DNA of 64,000 bases from Reticulitermes lucifugus (GCA_026260175.1 JAKCWW010000398.1:46693-110692); one strand, 5' to 3'; positions 12,351-25,686 are shown, counted from the stretch's first letter. Notes: generated by a model not told the origin, from the sequence alone. Made by a program: numbers and translations.

Positions 12351-14799
12351 GATTCGTCGTCTGTAGGGAAATTCCAGTTAGAGACTTCTGGACTACCGTA
12401 AGACCGGAGTCTGGGAATTTACGTTTTATGGCGCTGCTGTTTCATTTTTCACGTCGGCAAGCCAAAGCCATTTTTAACCGATTACATCTCAGCGGTTAAT
12501 ATATGTACTACCTGCTGTAACATGCATTTTGCTATACAGCATATCATGTCTTGCGTATGATTCTCAGAATTAATACCTGCTATTTCCCTAAACAACATTA
12601 ACACATTAGTCTTTATAATGGACAGGAAATGTATTTTCTATGAGGCAGGAAACGTTTTTTCTTTTCTTCTGTTTCTGCCTTAGAATAATGTCAGTCTTGA
12701 AACAGTGCAGTTCTACACCATAAATTGGCGTCGTGAGTTGTTTAAAACTAGAAACTAGAGATTAAATTATTGAAGCTAGTTAGATGGGTTTCGATGTGAC
12801 CCTGTCCGGAGTCGCAATTCTTTTTCGAAATTAGTATAAAAATATTGTATGAGAACTAAATACAATTACTCAGCTGTGCCTGGAGTAAAAATTAAATTAA
12901 AAAACAGCTTAAGAAAATGCAAATAATCGGACTCGGAATGGAATCACAAATTGATTTCGACTATAAATTTGCAGTGCTTTTTGACACTGTAAATTTTCAC
13001 TAACGGTTTGAAATGTCGGGCCATAATATCATTGCCAACCTCAAATCGAAATAGGTCTATTTAACGTTTATCAGTTGGCAAGACGCGGAAGGACAGGTAG
13101 TTGTATAAAATACCAACACAATTTGTACAAAAACTTAAATGAGCACTGCGTTGTTGGGATTTGAAAAACTATTAAATTTAGTATTCCTTTCTTCGGTTGG
13201 TGGGGGGGGGCGTAGGGGAATTTACCAGTACGAAAAGTGCGTTTTCTTCGGGCGAAGGTACGATATATCGTGCAAAACCCTTAGAAATGAAAATCGACCC
13301 CATCCGTGAATAGTCACATAAACAACGGCAGTTTTGCATATCCCAAAGAAAAAGGGGTTGGGGCGGGTTGCGAAGAACACTACCGCATATATTTTTGAAA
13401 CGTCTAAACAGATACAAAGATTTCTTGTATACCTAACTTATAACTCATGTGACGCACTTTTAAAATTACGTACTATGAACCTTCAGCAAAAATTAGACTC
13501 GGTGAACGTTTCCTGCTAGGCAGGAGAGAAATATCAGCTTAATAGAGAGAAACATCAAGCTTGAAGATATTTCCATTTCTGGATACGGGGGCCACTTACT
13601 TACCAGCCGTATTAAGTTCTGTGTACAGTTTTTGCGATCTCATCAACCTCTTCGTTGTATTTTTAATGTACCATATAGAATGGCACACGTTTTTCAGCTG
13701 AATTTACCGAATTAGGAAGGTCAGAAATTTTTTTGCAAGGAAATTCGATTCAGAGTTATACTAATGCTGGGCCTCTTTACTATGAGCGGAATTAGCTGTA
13801 CTCACCGAGGTGTCTGAAAGCAGCTGGCGTGCGCCCCACGTGCCTAGTTGTGCGTGGCAGTCCTCAGAGCAGCACCAACCACACCTGCACTGCTAAAGCA
13901 CACTGCTTCATATTGCCGGCTAGTGCCAGTACCACCAGCTCCACTTTCTGCAACGCGCATGCGTCTGACATGAAATCTGCACGGTTCAGCGAACCACGTT
14001 GTAAGAAATGTTGAAGACCGTGAAAATTACTGTGTGATGGTGGAGACCATGAAAATTACTGTGTGAGATTTTAGGTTCTCACGGGGGTGATGATGAAGAC
14101 TAAATACTTCTGGAATATAGCACTATAGGCTGGTGGACATGCAGCGATGCCTCTTTCGTCAGGACACACTGAAGTTGGAGGCTGCAATTTCTGTCGAAGC
14201 GTTGGAGAATCTCTGCCAGACTACACGGCGTCAGGTCCAGAATATAGTATTCGTAGTCACCGCCGTAACAATATAAAATTTCATACCTAAACTCTTATTG
14301 CAAGATATAGCTGAGATATTATTTATTATTAAAATTGGTTTATTAGCAGTTCATAAGTACATCCATAGAAACAATACAAACATTATACATCAGTTGTTCC
14401 TTTTACCAACTGCCAACGAGCCCTGCGCTCAGGAACTTAACCCTGGTTTCCACGTAGCTAACAGCTAGATTTGTAGCCGTAGTGAAAAACAGCTGAGATA
14501 TTGTACTCAAGCACTCTCTTGTAATATCATTCAGATACCTTACATTTATGTAAGACCCTCAGCACGCAGCATGTGGCAGATCATCATTTTTCTGTAATTC
14601 CAGTGTTTCTGTTATAATTAATTATTTCACGTAATTTGTCATTTTATTAAATTTCTCTATTACGCGCGATGTGCACTCACAGCTCAGTCCCAACGTAACA
14701 GCGCACCAGTTGACTGCCGGGAACATCGCTTGCATATATTTAATTGTTTTCAACCGTTTTATCATATTAAAAACTCTGAAAGCCTTCTTGGACTGCACA

Positions 14800-14905
14800 A
14801 CCCTTAAAGATGAAGGTGCCACGATTCTTCGAAACGTCGGGAAACGCTTACCCAACGACACAGCGTCACATACCAGAGGGCTTGGCTCCTTCACTTTCTC
14901 CAATT
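14800..14905 (+). repeat. GAAACGTCGG terminal-repeat family copy
   Basis: CCCTTAAAGATGAAGGTGCC is followed by a short hairpin and GAAACGTCGGG at 14831-14841. CCC before the core can pair with GGG after it. Downstream words (ACCCAACGACACAGCGTCAC) loosely follow the 58.5 kb copy. Confidence 0.5.
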
Positions 14906-16283
14906 AAAACTATACAAGATTCTGCAAAGGTCGTTTATGACACTTCCCTTGTATTTTGTTGACCTGTCGGAATGAAGCAACTCATCTAGTCACTAGAAAG
15001 TCGTAAGCACCTCTTTCAAATTTCAGTATTGTCTTCCTCAGTACTCTGTTGTGGTCCTTCATGTTCTAGACATTCTACAAAATTTCTTCAGCACTTTAAT
15101 TATTTTTGGATTGGTGACGACGGTTTGACTCGAAGCCGGGGTCCTTTCGAATACTAGGCCAGTATTGCAGCTGAAGATTTGTGAATAGAATGCATGAAAT
15201 TCGATGTTCTCAAGGCGTTGAGTATTTATGGCATGCGATGTCGTGTTGTTCTGTCTCTGGCCACTGGTCATGGGTAGGCACTGGACTAGGGAAGGCGAAC
15301 CATTGGTACGGGCACGCCGACTTACAAGTCGGCTGACACTAGTGATTGCAGGTTTTGCTTCTATTGGGATGTGGCGCCACTAGATAATTTAATATTTCAC
15401 AAATTCCTTTTCATAAGGCATATAATTACTGTTACTTTAGGAGTCCACCCCGTATGCCAGTAAGTATAGTTATTCAGAGAAAAAGCGGCTACAAGAGGGC
15501 ACGGCTTTATATTAATCTGTCTGTTATTTTGAACTGTAAAATACATGAAGTCAGATCCATTAAGGCGCCTCACAAAATAAACGAATGTCTTGTAGTTGTC
15601 TTTCTACAGCCACAAACACTCTAAGAACTGAAAATAAAGTAAAAAACCTGTAGCAGCATATCTGCTTGAACTCACTAGCAGGTACCGCATCAACGCGAAT
15701 AGCTGGTACTGCTTATTAGTGCTAACTTACTGTCGACATTAATCTGTCACCACGAAGGGCAAAGTTTGCCACTTCACTAGACCCTAAAGTATCCACATTA
15801 TAGCTGTATGTATTTTGTTTAGTTTTAATGTCGGCGCTACCTAGCAAGCTTAAATGTTTTTAGGTGTAGAAACAAGTACTTGCCGCACGCAGTTCAGTAC
15901 GCCGTTATAAGACACCAGCAGATTGTGCAATGAATTTCGTCAACGTGTAACAGTTTTCTCTTGTCTTCCAACCAGTCAGTGAAGGTTGTGTTGACGTTAT
16001 GCGTCACGCTTCCCAGAATCGGGTCTGGGTCTTTCAGATGGCGTGACAACAAACTCAGTAATATCAATGACCTACCCAACATTTCGCTGATAATACTGCT
16101 AAACTCTCATTCTTTATTTTCTACGTTTCTGAGACCACTAGTCAGTCCAGGGAAACCTGGGCCCTTGGAAGAATAAACCGTGAAAATACCTTTTCTTTCC
16201 TAATGCTTCCCGATTTCTGACAGAGCATCACTTTTGTTGGAAGGTCCACAGGCTTCGTCCGTTGGTCATAGTAGCTTCGAAAA

Positions 16284-16450
16284 TGGTGGTGAGTATGGAA
16301 CATTGGTGGAATGGTAGTCACAGGGAAAAACCTAAATACTGGAAGAAAAACTTGTACATACCAATGTAACTTTGTCCACCACAAATCCCACATGAACTGT
16401 ACCGGGTTCGAACTCGGACCGCGGCTGTGTTTGAAGCCTCAGTGCTACTA
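16284..16450 (-). mobile_element. tRNA-derived SINE, family C
   Basis: ACTTTGTCCACCACAAATCC, CACATGAACTG and a reversed B-box in CGGGTTCGAACTCGG place this in family C, minus orientation. Confidence 0.8.
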
Positions 16451-16915
16451 TACACCTTATCCTTTAACATGCTGCACGAGTAAAAATCAAACTCACGAAT
16501 TCAGATTTGGTGAAGCAGGAGGTCACAATCCCCTGATTACTACTCTGTCACGAATAACACACTCTGAATAAGGCAAGGAATTGTTTGTAGCGCGAGCTGT
16601 TGATTTGCCTTGCTGAAAGAAGTCCTAGGTTCTCTCGTTAGCAGAGAGGTGTTGAACAAATTTTGTCAGAATGTGTGTAATATATCGGTGTGAATTTATG
16701 GTATCAGAAAAAAAAATTAGCCCAATGACTGTAGTTGCACTCATCGCATACCACACTAACATTAAACTCACATAGGCCCTTGGTGGATCAGATTCTACGA
16801 GTAACATGGGATTTTACCTAGGCCAATATCTGTTACGCTGACCATTCACGTATGCACTGAGATGAAACTGAACTCCATCGCTAAACAGAATGAGTGTGGG
16901 GTCTATTCTCTAGAA

Positions 16916-17199
16916 GAGGGTTGGCCATCTTTAGCCCACAAGAGGGCCATATAATGTGTAAGGATCGCCCAAGGGCCGCACTTGTGTATACATATATATC
17001 GAAAAGAAAGATTGCTTTACTGTAAGCTGTCTTAAAAGTCATGAGTTATAATTTCTAAATATTATCTCTGCTAATAAATTTGCCATATTGTGTTCTGTAG
17101 ACCTATAATATTAGGTTTTTTAAATAATATTATTGAAATTATTCAGGTGACTAAAGACAGCAAACACTTTCCTCCAGGGCCGCATGTTGGCCAACCCTG
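16916..17199. mobile_element. hAT-type MITE, 284 bp, with 8-bp target duplication
   Basis: Terminal inverted repeats GAGGGTTGGCCA and TGGCCAACCCTG bound the element. Flanking octamers CTCTAGAA (16908-16915) and CTCTAGCA (17200-17207) agree at 7 of 8 positions, the hAT target size. The interior is AT-rich and non-coding, with GGGCCGCA words near both ends. Confidence 0.85.
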
Positions 17200-17495
17200 C
17201 TCTAGCATATATCCAATGAATTTAGCATTCCTCAAAATTCGCTATTGCTTCACAATCTGTGCCGTAGAGTTTGCGAACCACAGTTGCCTTACATGCATGC
17301 TAATGCTGATGACAGATTCTGACAAGTTCCCTCCGATAACGCCATGTGGGCTGACCGGTGAATGGACTAAATTTTGTAAGACAAGCGAGGTGAAAAGAAA
17401 TACAAACGACATTTGTCACATAAAATAATATCCCTATAGTTTTTACTGCTGCTTCATACGTAATAGAAAGTTTGGGGATAGTTTGTGGGCTCACA

Positions 17496-17590
17496 TACCG
17501 ACCATTCTGATGTTATTTTTAATTTTCCTCAGTCCGTTTAGGAAAATTATGCGATAATGCCTTAAAATAGGCCACATCTCCATTTTCTTT
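17496..17590 (+). mobile_element. tRNA-derived SINE fragment, family D
   Basis: ACCGACCATTCTGATG, TTTTCCTCAGTCCG and ATTATGCGATAATGCC follow the family D tail order. The head is missing. Confidence 0.55.
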
Positions 17591-17984
17591 GTCACCATTA
17601 ATTATGCTTTCGTTCAGCTTTATACAACCAGTTACTACATCGGAAGTAACTGGATATCTTCGTTATTTCGTGTGATCTGTGTCCGGTGTAAGAATCCGAT
17701 GGGCGTCATGTTGATTTCACAATCACGTGTTCCGGTGTGATTTCATTCGACAATCGGGTAACGGGGCGCAGCGCAAGGGACAGCTTGGTACGGCGGAGAG
17801 AAACGAAGGGCAACGAGCCCCTGAAACATGCCAGCACGAGCTAGACGCCTTTTGTATGCAGGAACACGATGCTTTGTCGTTGGTTTACTGAGCAAATATG
17901 TTGCGTGAAATAAACTGAGGTATAGACAGTAATATGACTATTGCAGTAATCTGCAAGCTGTCACTGTCTTGCCCACTTCCTACA

Positions 17985-18330
17985 AGATGTTACCCAGTGT
18001 TTCCGCTGGTACGTTTGACGCCATGCGTGAATGAAATCATTCTAGATCACCAGTGTGGATTCCGTTGTAATAATTCAACCACTGAGCAAATTCTTTACAT
18101 TCGACTGTTACAGAAACATGAGAATGTAAAGAATCAGTAGGCCTACATCAACAACTTGTATATAAACATTTTAAGACAACTTATGATTCGCTTAGGAGAG
18201 AAGTACTGTATAACATTTCAAGCGAATTCGAAATAGTGCTGGTGCTTGCTCGGTCAATTAAAATGCGTATGCATGAGGCGTTTAGAATTCGTAGATCGTA
18301 TTTATCTTGTAATTTGATGATATGACGATC
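17985..18330 (+). mobile_element. Decayed LINE reverse-transcriptase fragment
   Basis: A + frame reads LTPCVNEIILDHQCGFRCNN then STTEQILYIRLLQK. After a stop and a frame change it reads KTTYDSLRREVLYNISSEFE. These follow the reverse-transcriptase order seen in insect LINEs (DHQCGFR, STTEQI, F-K-A-Y-D-S, RREVLYN). The fragment covers only the fingers region. The catalytic YADD block and both ends are absent, so it is an old, 5'- and 3'-truncated copy. Confidence 0.8.
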
Positions 18331-18899
18331 AATATTGAGTTTTCTACTTTGCTTGAATAGGGGCGGAACGGTATTTCTTACTTTGATGGAAGAAGTTGAG
18401 TTAGGTGTAAAAGATCTTAGGATCAGAGACCATGGATCCGGCTTAATTTCATTTCCAATGGACGGCTTCGACATTAGTGGCTTTGAACCCTCGAGGTTAG
18501 TTGTCCAATTGTCATGTGTTTTAATTACTTAATAAAGAACGTAACGTTGTATAAAATGCACTAGACCTCGTGCGACATGATGCCTGAGTCGATAGATCCT
18601 CGCAGAATATCTTCAATGACCTATTGACCCTTGAATAGGGGGCACTACGTTCCCTCAAAAAGCCGGTCTCCGAATACCAGTTGGAGCAGCTTCGTGTACC
18701 AAAAGAATGTAATTCTGTCCGTCTGTATGTTGGTAATTCCACAACTGCGACGTAAAGTTGGGTTTCGGAAAGCCGCAGGTGGCCCATATTAACAGTTATC
18801 AAGTGAGATATATGTCGCTACGTATCGTTTAAATATCTTAGCTCTTCCTGCTTGAAGCTCATTTTGAACTTTATGGTGTGAGTGTAAAATGTTAACTAT

Positions 18900-19180
18900 A
18901 AAAGGTAAAGGTAAAGGTCACCCTAGAACAGGCCATGGCGGCCCAGAGTGGGAGTAGAGGTATAGCTCTACTCTTTCTTTAACCTCGGCGCTAAATGGGG
19001 GTGGGTGGTCAACGCCACGCCCCGGCCGGGAATGACCTGGTACCCATTGCCCAGGAGGCTGGGTAGGCCCCAGGGCCGGTCTGGACAGGTGCTGAAAATC
19101 TCGCCCCCTACCGGGATTCGATCCCCGGACCGTCCAGCTCGTAGCGAGTCGCTATACCGGCTACGCTAATCCGGCCCACT
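18900..19180 (-). mobile_element. tRNA-derived SINE, family A, with 13-bp target duplication
   Basis: This is the best-preserved family A copy. Read on the minus strand, the head has an A box TAGCGTAGCCGG matching the Pol III consensus and a B box in GGATCGAATCCCGG. The element ends in GGTAAAGGTAAAGG-type repeats. AAATGTTAACTAT flanks it at 18887-18899 and 19181-19193 without a mismatch, so it is probably young and may keep a working Pol III promoter. Confidence 0.93.
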
Positions 19181-20039
19181 AAATGTTAACTATGTAATGC
19201 ATAAATATCTGAGACCTTGTAGTAAACTAAACGAACCCAAATTTCTCTGCTACAAATTGTCCCTGGATTGTATGAAAATTATATTAAGGATCCAATGCTG
19301 TATTCGCTTTGAATGCAGGTTTGTTCATAGAAAATACTGTCACTTTTCGCATGTTTAACACGGTTTGTATGCGGATAGCTTAAGGTGTTGGACGGAAAGA
19401 AAAGTGAGCAGTTCTGCTGTGTACTTTTCTGAACACAAAGAGATTTTCCGACTCATCCACAAGCTAGTATATAATGTGATATGAAGCAATTTGTTTTCCT
19501 CGGTGCTACATATTTCAATTTTTATTTTCTCTTTGTAAATTTATGTTCTAGGGTTGAGATAATTATTTAAAAATGGATATTAGATTCACAGTAGGATTCG
19601 GCACAAAGGTTATATCTAGTGTATTCTTAGAATCAACTTTCAGCTGTCTAAGCTGAAAGTTTAGAAAAAACCCCAAGCTGTTACAACCAGACGGCTTCTT
19701 TGAACACACGTAGCTTGAGAACCAAGACGTCTTCTGAACTGATTAAAGTCTTCTTCACAAGGTAATGGAAAACATCTTTCACAGAAAAAAATGTAAGTAT
19801 TCTTTTGGGTGTAAGCATGTGTTGTATTATAGTATGAAGCATATCCATTTTATTCTGCGAAGGAGACTGAAATTGATACTAAGTGGTTTGAGACATTCAT
19901 GTACCTGACAGCAACGGTTACCTGAGAGGCATTCCAAGCTTTTTGCAGACTGCCTTGTCTTGTGTAAGGCGAAGAGACCTGGCGCCATGTAGCTACTATT
20001 TTTGTAGTAAGACAACGTTTTATACTTAAGACTAGACTG

Positions 20040-20230
20040 TACTAAATGGAAGATATTAGGAAGGAGCTGAAAATAATATTAACGTAAAGTAAATAGACAA
20101 GCCCAGAAAAAACTGGATGAAAATTTCGAACGGAAGTACTGAAGAAAGACTACCTAAAGAGATTCTACACTATAAACTAAAAGAATGACTAGACAGAGGA
20201 ACATTTTCGGAAAGATGGTATGAGTTACAC
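20040..20230 (+). mobile_element. LINE reverse-transcriptase C-terminal fragment
   Basis: A + frame gives STEERLPKEILHYKLKE, a stop, then LDRGTFSERW. This resembles the conserved tail of insect LINE proteins (R-L-P-K-x-x-L-x-Y-K, then GRP-like, RW). It is short and broken; the assignment rests on this motif alone. Confidence 0.5.
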
Positions 20231-22660
20231 TTGCGATTTTTAAATTGTGGGCCGCGAACCCGTGAGGCCGCAGAATCAGTGCAGTGGGTTTGCGAATTCA
20301 TATGCTTACCAAGAACAATTTGGATTTGGAACCATATCTGCGGTTGCAACTTTCATCGCTTTAACCAGTCTTCCAATCCCTGGAAGATGCAATACAGCAC
20401 CAGTCATCGCATCAAATGAATCAGTTTAATAAACAAGCAAATACATCTTCTGTAGACTGTGTAATTACTCTATTTCGCGCATATATATTACTACTTTTCA
20501 GACGTGTGTATATGCTGAAGTTATTAATGAAATTCAAGTTCATTTTAAAGCCTACACTTATAGCAGCTTTGTGTTATTGGCGTGTTTGTTTCCTCAACCA
20601 ACGTACACAAATAAAGGGGTAACGGGTACAATAGCGCCACCACTTTCTTAGAAAACCTTTTTCAAACTTACACATTATACTTTACAAATCTGAATATAAA
20701 TTTTCATTCTTTTTCTTTAGTAATTTATATCTACATAATTACGAAATATTTCTTTCTTTCCAAATACCAGTAAAAACGCATAATGTTGCAAAATGAAAAA
20801 TGGCGTTATTGTATCCATATGAGATATAACAACGCCACTTTCGGAAAGTGTGCTATGATCAGAAAAACTGCATTAATGTAGCTATGTACAATATGTACAA
20901 ATAATATCTGCGAAACTTTTCAATTTAAAAAGGTCCTTACGCTCGAAAACTTTTGGACCCTTTGAGTTACATCATAAAGGGAAGAAAAAGAAGAGGAAGA
21001 CGAAAATAATTGTTTTTGCTTAGGTATGTTTATAATGGTTACGCTGTTTATACATTTTAGTAACTCGATATAGCAACTAAAGTGAACATAAACTTTGCTC
21101 AGGACAGAAACCACATGTGGAGCTGGGAGAGGAGTTAAAAGTTTGTCAGATCGAAAAACATTTCCGCAGCTGGTTTTCAACTAAAAAATTCCGTCTTTGA
21201 ATCAGGAATTTGTGCTATGGGAACTGTCTCACTGTGAGCGCATTCATGGACAAACACTAAACTGCCGTCTTCAGCCGCCATGGGTACGAGAGACCATGTC
21301 TGGAAGTGTATCAGTTAAATAACTGACAATTACGAAAAAATCAAATATCTACCGAATACAATTCGTAGCCTTATATCTACATCAAACTGCTTGTTGTGAG
21401 TGTTGAAATACTATAACCTTACATGTGGCAATAAAATGTTTCCTACTAGTTACCTGGTGAAAAGGGGAATAAATGGTTTGTAAAGCTGTAGGCTGCAGCG
21501 AAATCGCAGGTAGTCTTGTCATCAGTCTCGCATCAGACTATAAACCACATATTTGCATATTTAACGATATTATTTGTGCAGATTTATTGCAGTCGGCATA
21601 ACCCCAATTGAAGCTTTTGTTGATTCCCCGATGTTGCCAGATTCACACCGCCTGAATACATTCTACACAGCACAGCAACGACGATAAACAAAACAAAGAA
21701 CAGCAATGTATTTGTATCAGCGTAAACTTACAGTTCTCCAACTAACTCCTTCCAAGGAACAGAGTTCTTCCTGAGTAACTAACATTTCCTCAATTAAGGT
21801 TTATTAACACGTTTACAAACTCTCGTCACTTGTCCCTATACTGAGCAGCGTGAATCCCGTCCAAAAAAAAATAATAATGCAAATAAACAGATGTTCCCAT
21901 CCAATTTTTGATGAGTATTTTTAATATTTTCCTCCCCTCTATGCCTAGGTCTTCAAACTGCTTTTCAGTTTCTTTTCACTCCCAACTGGGAGGAGCGGAG
22001 GGAGGGCACGAACAACGAACACAAAGAACTTGGCAGTATGGGAGGAGCATTTGCTGGGGACTGACTTGTGGGCCTCACTGCCAAGTCCCTTTTATGGCAA
22101 TCTTGTGTTTTACCTCGAGCCTTAGTTTCCGTATCCACGGTTATAACACCACAAGCGTTTGTGCCGCTGCGATTGAGGATGGAGACATTTATGGCCGTAA
22201 TAATTTTGATCATGTTGTAGAATTGAAAGTACTTGTTAATCACAAGTTATACAGCACAAGACATCCCAATTTGTAGCATCAACAGGCTACTGGATAAAGC
22301 GTGCCATTCCGACAACACCAGCAGGCATTGACCGGTGTAGTGTCTGCAGTCATTGCTCGTCTTCCGCAAAGTCCTAATGGCAGCCTGCAGCGATGCAAAC
22401 ACAAGCCGTCGTCGTGGCACTGCAGAACATGTGCAAGCTAAGACACTGATCTGCTGCCAGGATTTCACTGGTAGAAAATGTACAACAGATGTTAACCCTT
22501 CTTCCGAACAAAATGAAAATTATTTTCTTTGTGTTAAAGAATCTGTATTTATTGAAATTATTTTCGTGGGTGTTGCGACAATTAAGAAAGTTTACAAAAA
22601 CCGTTTAATAGTTTGTGGTTGTTTTCCTTGGTTTGAAATATTACATCTTATATAGTATAT
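20231..22660. other. Gene-free stretch
   Basis: Includes an open frame at 21908-22276 that has no recognisable domain. No other structure seen. Confidence 0.45.
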
Positions 22661-22664
22661 GCTT

Positions 22665-24020
22665 TTAGGCGCTTTCGCAAAATTGCGAAAAGCGACTATT
22701 AGCTTCGTCATGTCTGTCTGTACGAATGGAAAAAAATCTGCTCCTGCTGGACGGATTTTTATAAACTTTATATTTGAGGATTTTTTGAAAATATGTTGTG
22801 AAAATTTAAGTATTATTAAAATCTGAAAAGAATAACGGATGCTTTTTATGAAGACCTATGTACATTTGTGATAATACATAGCTTAATTCTTCTTAGAATG
22901 AGAAATGTTTCAGGCAAATGTTGTAGAGAAAGTCAAAACATATTTTATGTTCAATACTATTTTTCCGAAAATCGTGCCTTTATGAGATAATATGGAAAAA
23001 TATGGTACAGCCAGACAGGCCACACATGACAATCTAATGCGGCGCAAAAAAGATGGGATTTGCATACCGGATAACTAAAGCACGAACACAGACACACACA
23101 TAATATTTAATACTTATTGCTTAATAATTGATTAATTCCGTCTGTTGTCTTAAAATACCTTATACGGCAACAGTTACAAGATAGGCAATCTACGTATAAC
23201 GTAACATAGAAGCGCGTTAGCATAAACATTTTTGCCTGTAAAAGCAATAGGTATTGCATATTCTGAGTGTGTTTCTGTAGCCTTAGTTATCAAGCATGCA
23301 AACCACATGCGCGGTATTTCGTTGTCATCTGTGCTCTGTCTGGCTCTACAATAGTCTTCCACATTATCTCATAAATGGCACGATTTTCGGAAAAATGATT
23401 TTGAACATAAAAATGTGTGTTTGTTATTCTCTACAAATTTTTGTCCGAAACATTTCTTATTGTAAGAAGAATTGAGCGAGATATTATCATAAACGTTGAT
23501 AGGTCTTTGTTTAAAGTACCCGTTATTCTTGTCAGATTTTAATAAAACCTGAATTTTCTCGACATATTTTCGAAAAATACTCAAATATAAAATTTTATGA
23601 AAATTTTTCCAGTGGGAGCCGAGTTGTCGACGGACAGACAGACAGACATGACGAAGCTAATACTCGGTTTTCGCAATTTTGCAAACGTGTAAAATAAACT
23701 GAGAAACTGCGCAACGACTTATCTGTCATTACGATCTGTTTAGCCAAATTGTACGTCTAAAAAAGGGCCATGAGCAAACGAAATTTCTTTTGTTTCAATG
23801 CAGCATCGGGCATTTGACATGAAGACCTACGTACGTTTTATTGTTGTTGGAGATATCAATTTGCCATGAAAGCATTTTTGAGCAACACTTAACATTTTTA
23901 CATGGTTGACAGTGTCATAGAGCTCAGCAACAAGCACTTAATGCACTATTGCTTTTCCTCTGCAACAACGGTTATGCGAAAGCGCCACAATGTTACGTTA
24001 AACATAGATTTCTTATTTTG
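22665..24020. repeat. Nested inverted repeat: element E (+) interrupted by a region containing element E (-)
   Basis: A + copy runs from GCAAAATTGCGAAAAGCG (22,676) to about 23,130 and resumes at about 23,940-24,015 (TATTGCTTTTCCTCTGCAAC, TTATGCGAAAGCG). The interruption contains an inverted copy at about 23,160-23,692. All share TTAGCTTCGTCATGTCTGTC, ATTAAAATCTGA(C/A)AAGAATAACGG and TTTCCGAAAATCGTGCC. A third copy of about 530 bp lies at 61,503-62,035. The element family is not one I can name, and no intact coding frame is present. Confidence 0.8.
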
Positions 24021-24030
24021 TTTATTAACT

Positions 24031-25090
24031 TCACAACCTTTCATAATTTTGATGTTTATTATGCGGAAGGGAATTTACCTGTTTGCATTGTCCGAAAGGT
24101 ATTTTAATATAAGCCTCAATTAAGCGGCAGGTCGTTTTATATGTATTGTAATTCTCACACTCCAAGAAAATTTTTTCATAAGTGTGTTGTGCCTCTGAAC
24201 ATACACGGACTCCAATTTTGAAAGGTTAAACAGAATAATCTCATCTTAGGCATCCGGCTTATAAATTTGTTGCATATCTTCTGGATAAAACAAAAATTAT
24301 CCATGTCCTAAGCGTTTTTGTAAATCTTTTATTGACGATTTGAAATATTTTTTGTTGTCTCACGATGGACTTAAAGTGATACCGATTACTAACATTTTCA
24401 GTCGTCACTGGTGATACGATATCTAACAGAATTGAGAATGAGCGAATAAAATAAGCAATGATTGTAGTAGTGGGGGGGGGGAGTCTAGGCCCATTTGGAG
24501 AGGAAAGTACTCATTGTTTTTCAGTATCTATGCCTACGATAATTCCACAACTTAAAAAAAATTGTCGATTGGAAATATTCCTGTTAGCCACAATGATGGC
24601 CAAATTATCCTTCTTTTCTCTGATCTACAGTTGTGAACCGATAAACAATAATAATTATTAATAACGGTCTATTCATTTCTCATTAATCTGATAGTAGTAA
24701 ATCAGTTATCTTTCAAAGAATACTCTTCTCCTGACCAATCTGTAAAACTAAATATTAAACTGTACGAAACTGCAGTTTTTACCTGCTATTTTGTGTGGAT
24801 GTAAAACTTGTTTTCTCGTCCTGAGACAAAGGGCTGAGAATAAAAGGCCGAGGAGCATGTAGGCAGTTCACTGTACAGTCAGACTTCTAAGTTAGAAAAC
24901 AAGAGTCATCAATATGGGGAGAAAATCGTGAGGATGTCATGGGAACGTTGAACCCATGTTGCGTTGATGCTTCTTTCCGGAATGCTCCGCTGTCAGACAT
25001 TTGATTTCGGCTATTTCTTCTCACCCAAAGCCACGTATATCAGAATAATGTTTCACACAGGTTTCCAGGAGAATATTAACCAAGGCAACG
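24031..25090. other. Gene-free stretch
   Basis: Nothing recognised apart from a G9 run near 24,472. Confidence 0.4.
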
Positions 25091-25097
25091 GCATAAG

Positions 25098-25686
25098 TTC
25101 TTGATTTCAGGCTTCCGCCGCGATGTTGATGAGATCTGCGCTCTTCTGGGATATTACGCGGCGTCGCTTGGTAATTGTTTACCGACGTTTCGGGACAACG
25201 TATCGGTCTCATTTTCAAGAGTCCGAGGAGAAAAGAAAGCCGGCACCGTGGCGTAGATTCTATATGCGAAGGTGCGCGCACGGTGGTAATCAGTAAGCGT
25301 TGTGACAGCCAATAGAGTTGAACCGGGGAAAGGGAGGGGTGGATTGAGACAATGTTAGGAGTGTAGTCGGCTAAGGCTGATGGTAAAACATGTATGGAAT
25401 AAAGTAAGAGTCAGGGAGGAAAATATAAAGATAAACATAAATAAAATAAAAATAAAGCAAAAAATATAAGAATTAAAATAAAAGTAAATAAACAAATTAG
25501 GGGAAGAAAAACCAAAACAGCGCGAGGGAGAGGGGAGGAAGACACGTGAAGTGGCTGGTGGTTTACCTAGTCGAAAACCGGTCTCAGCGCGGCCGAATCA
25601 CTGCGACTACTCGACAAATGTTTTCGGTTTTCTGACAGTACTCAGCGACATAAAAATCTGAGAGACTGTAATAATGTGAGGAGATT
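25098..25686 (-). repeat. GAAACGTCGG terminal-repeat family copy, possibly full length
   Basis: On the minus strand: CTCTTGAAAATGAGACC, CCCGAAACGTCGG (plus coordinates 25182-25194), GGCGTCGC, CCCAGAAGAGCGCAGA, then a tail CATCAACATCGCGGCGGAAG shared exactly with the 58.6 kb palindrome. The word GCATAAG lies at 25091-25097 and again at 25687-25693 and may be a target duplication, giving about 590 bp. A purine/A-rich tract (25,410-25,560) lies inside. Membership in the Penelope-like group is inference. Confidence 0.55.

Larger units (their letters stand above)
11426..16283. other. Gene-free stretch with two GAAACGTCGG repeat copies
   Basis: No host exon recognised. Two degenerate copies of the GAAACGTCGG terminal-repeat family lie at about 12,226-12,350 and 14,800-14,905. 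A G9 run sits near 13,203. Confidence 0.45.

Noticed and set aside
21908-22276. 122-codon open frame
   Set aside because: No domain, no homologous block recognised, and an overlapping antisense frame is equally long.
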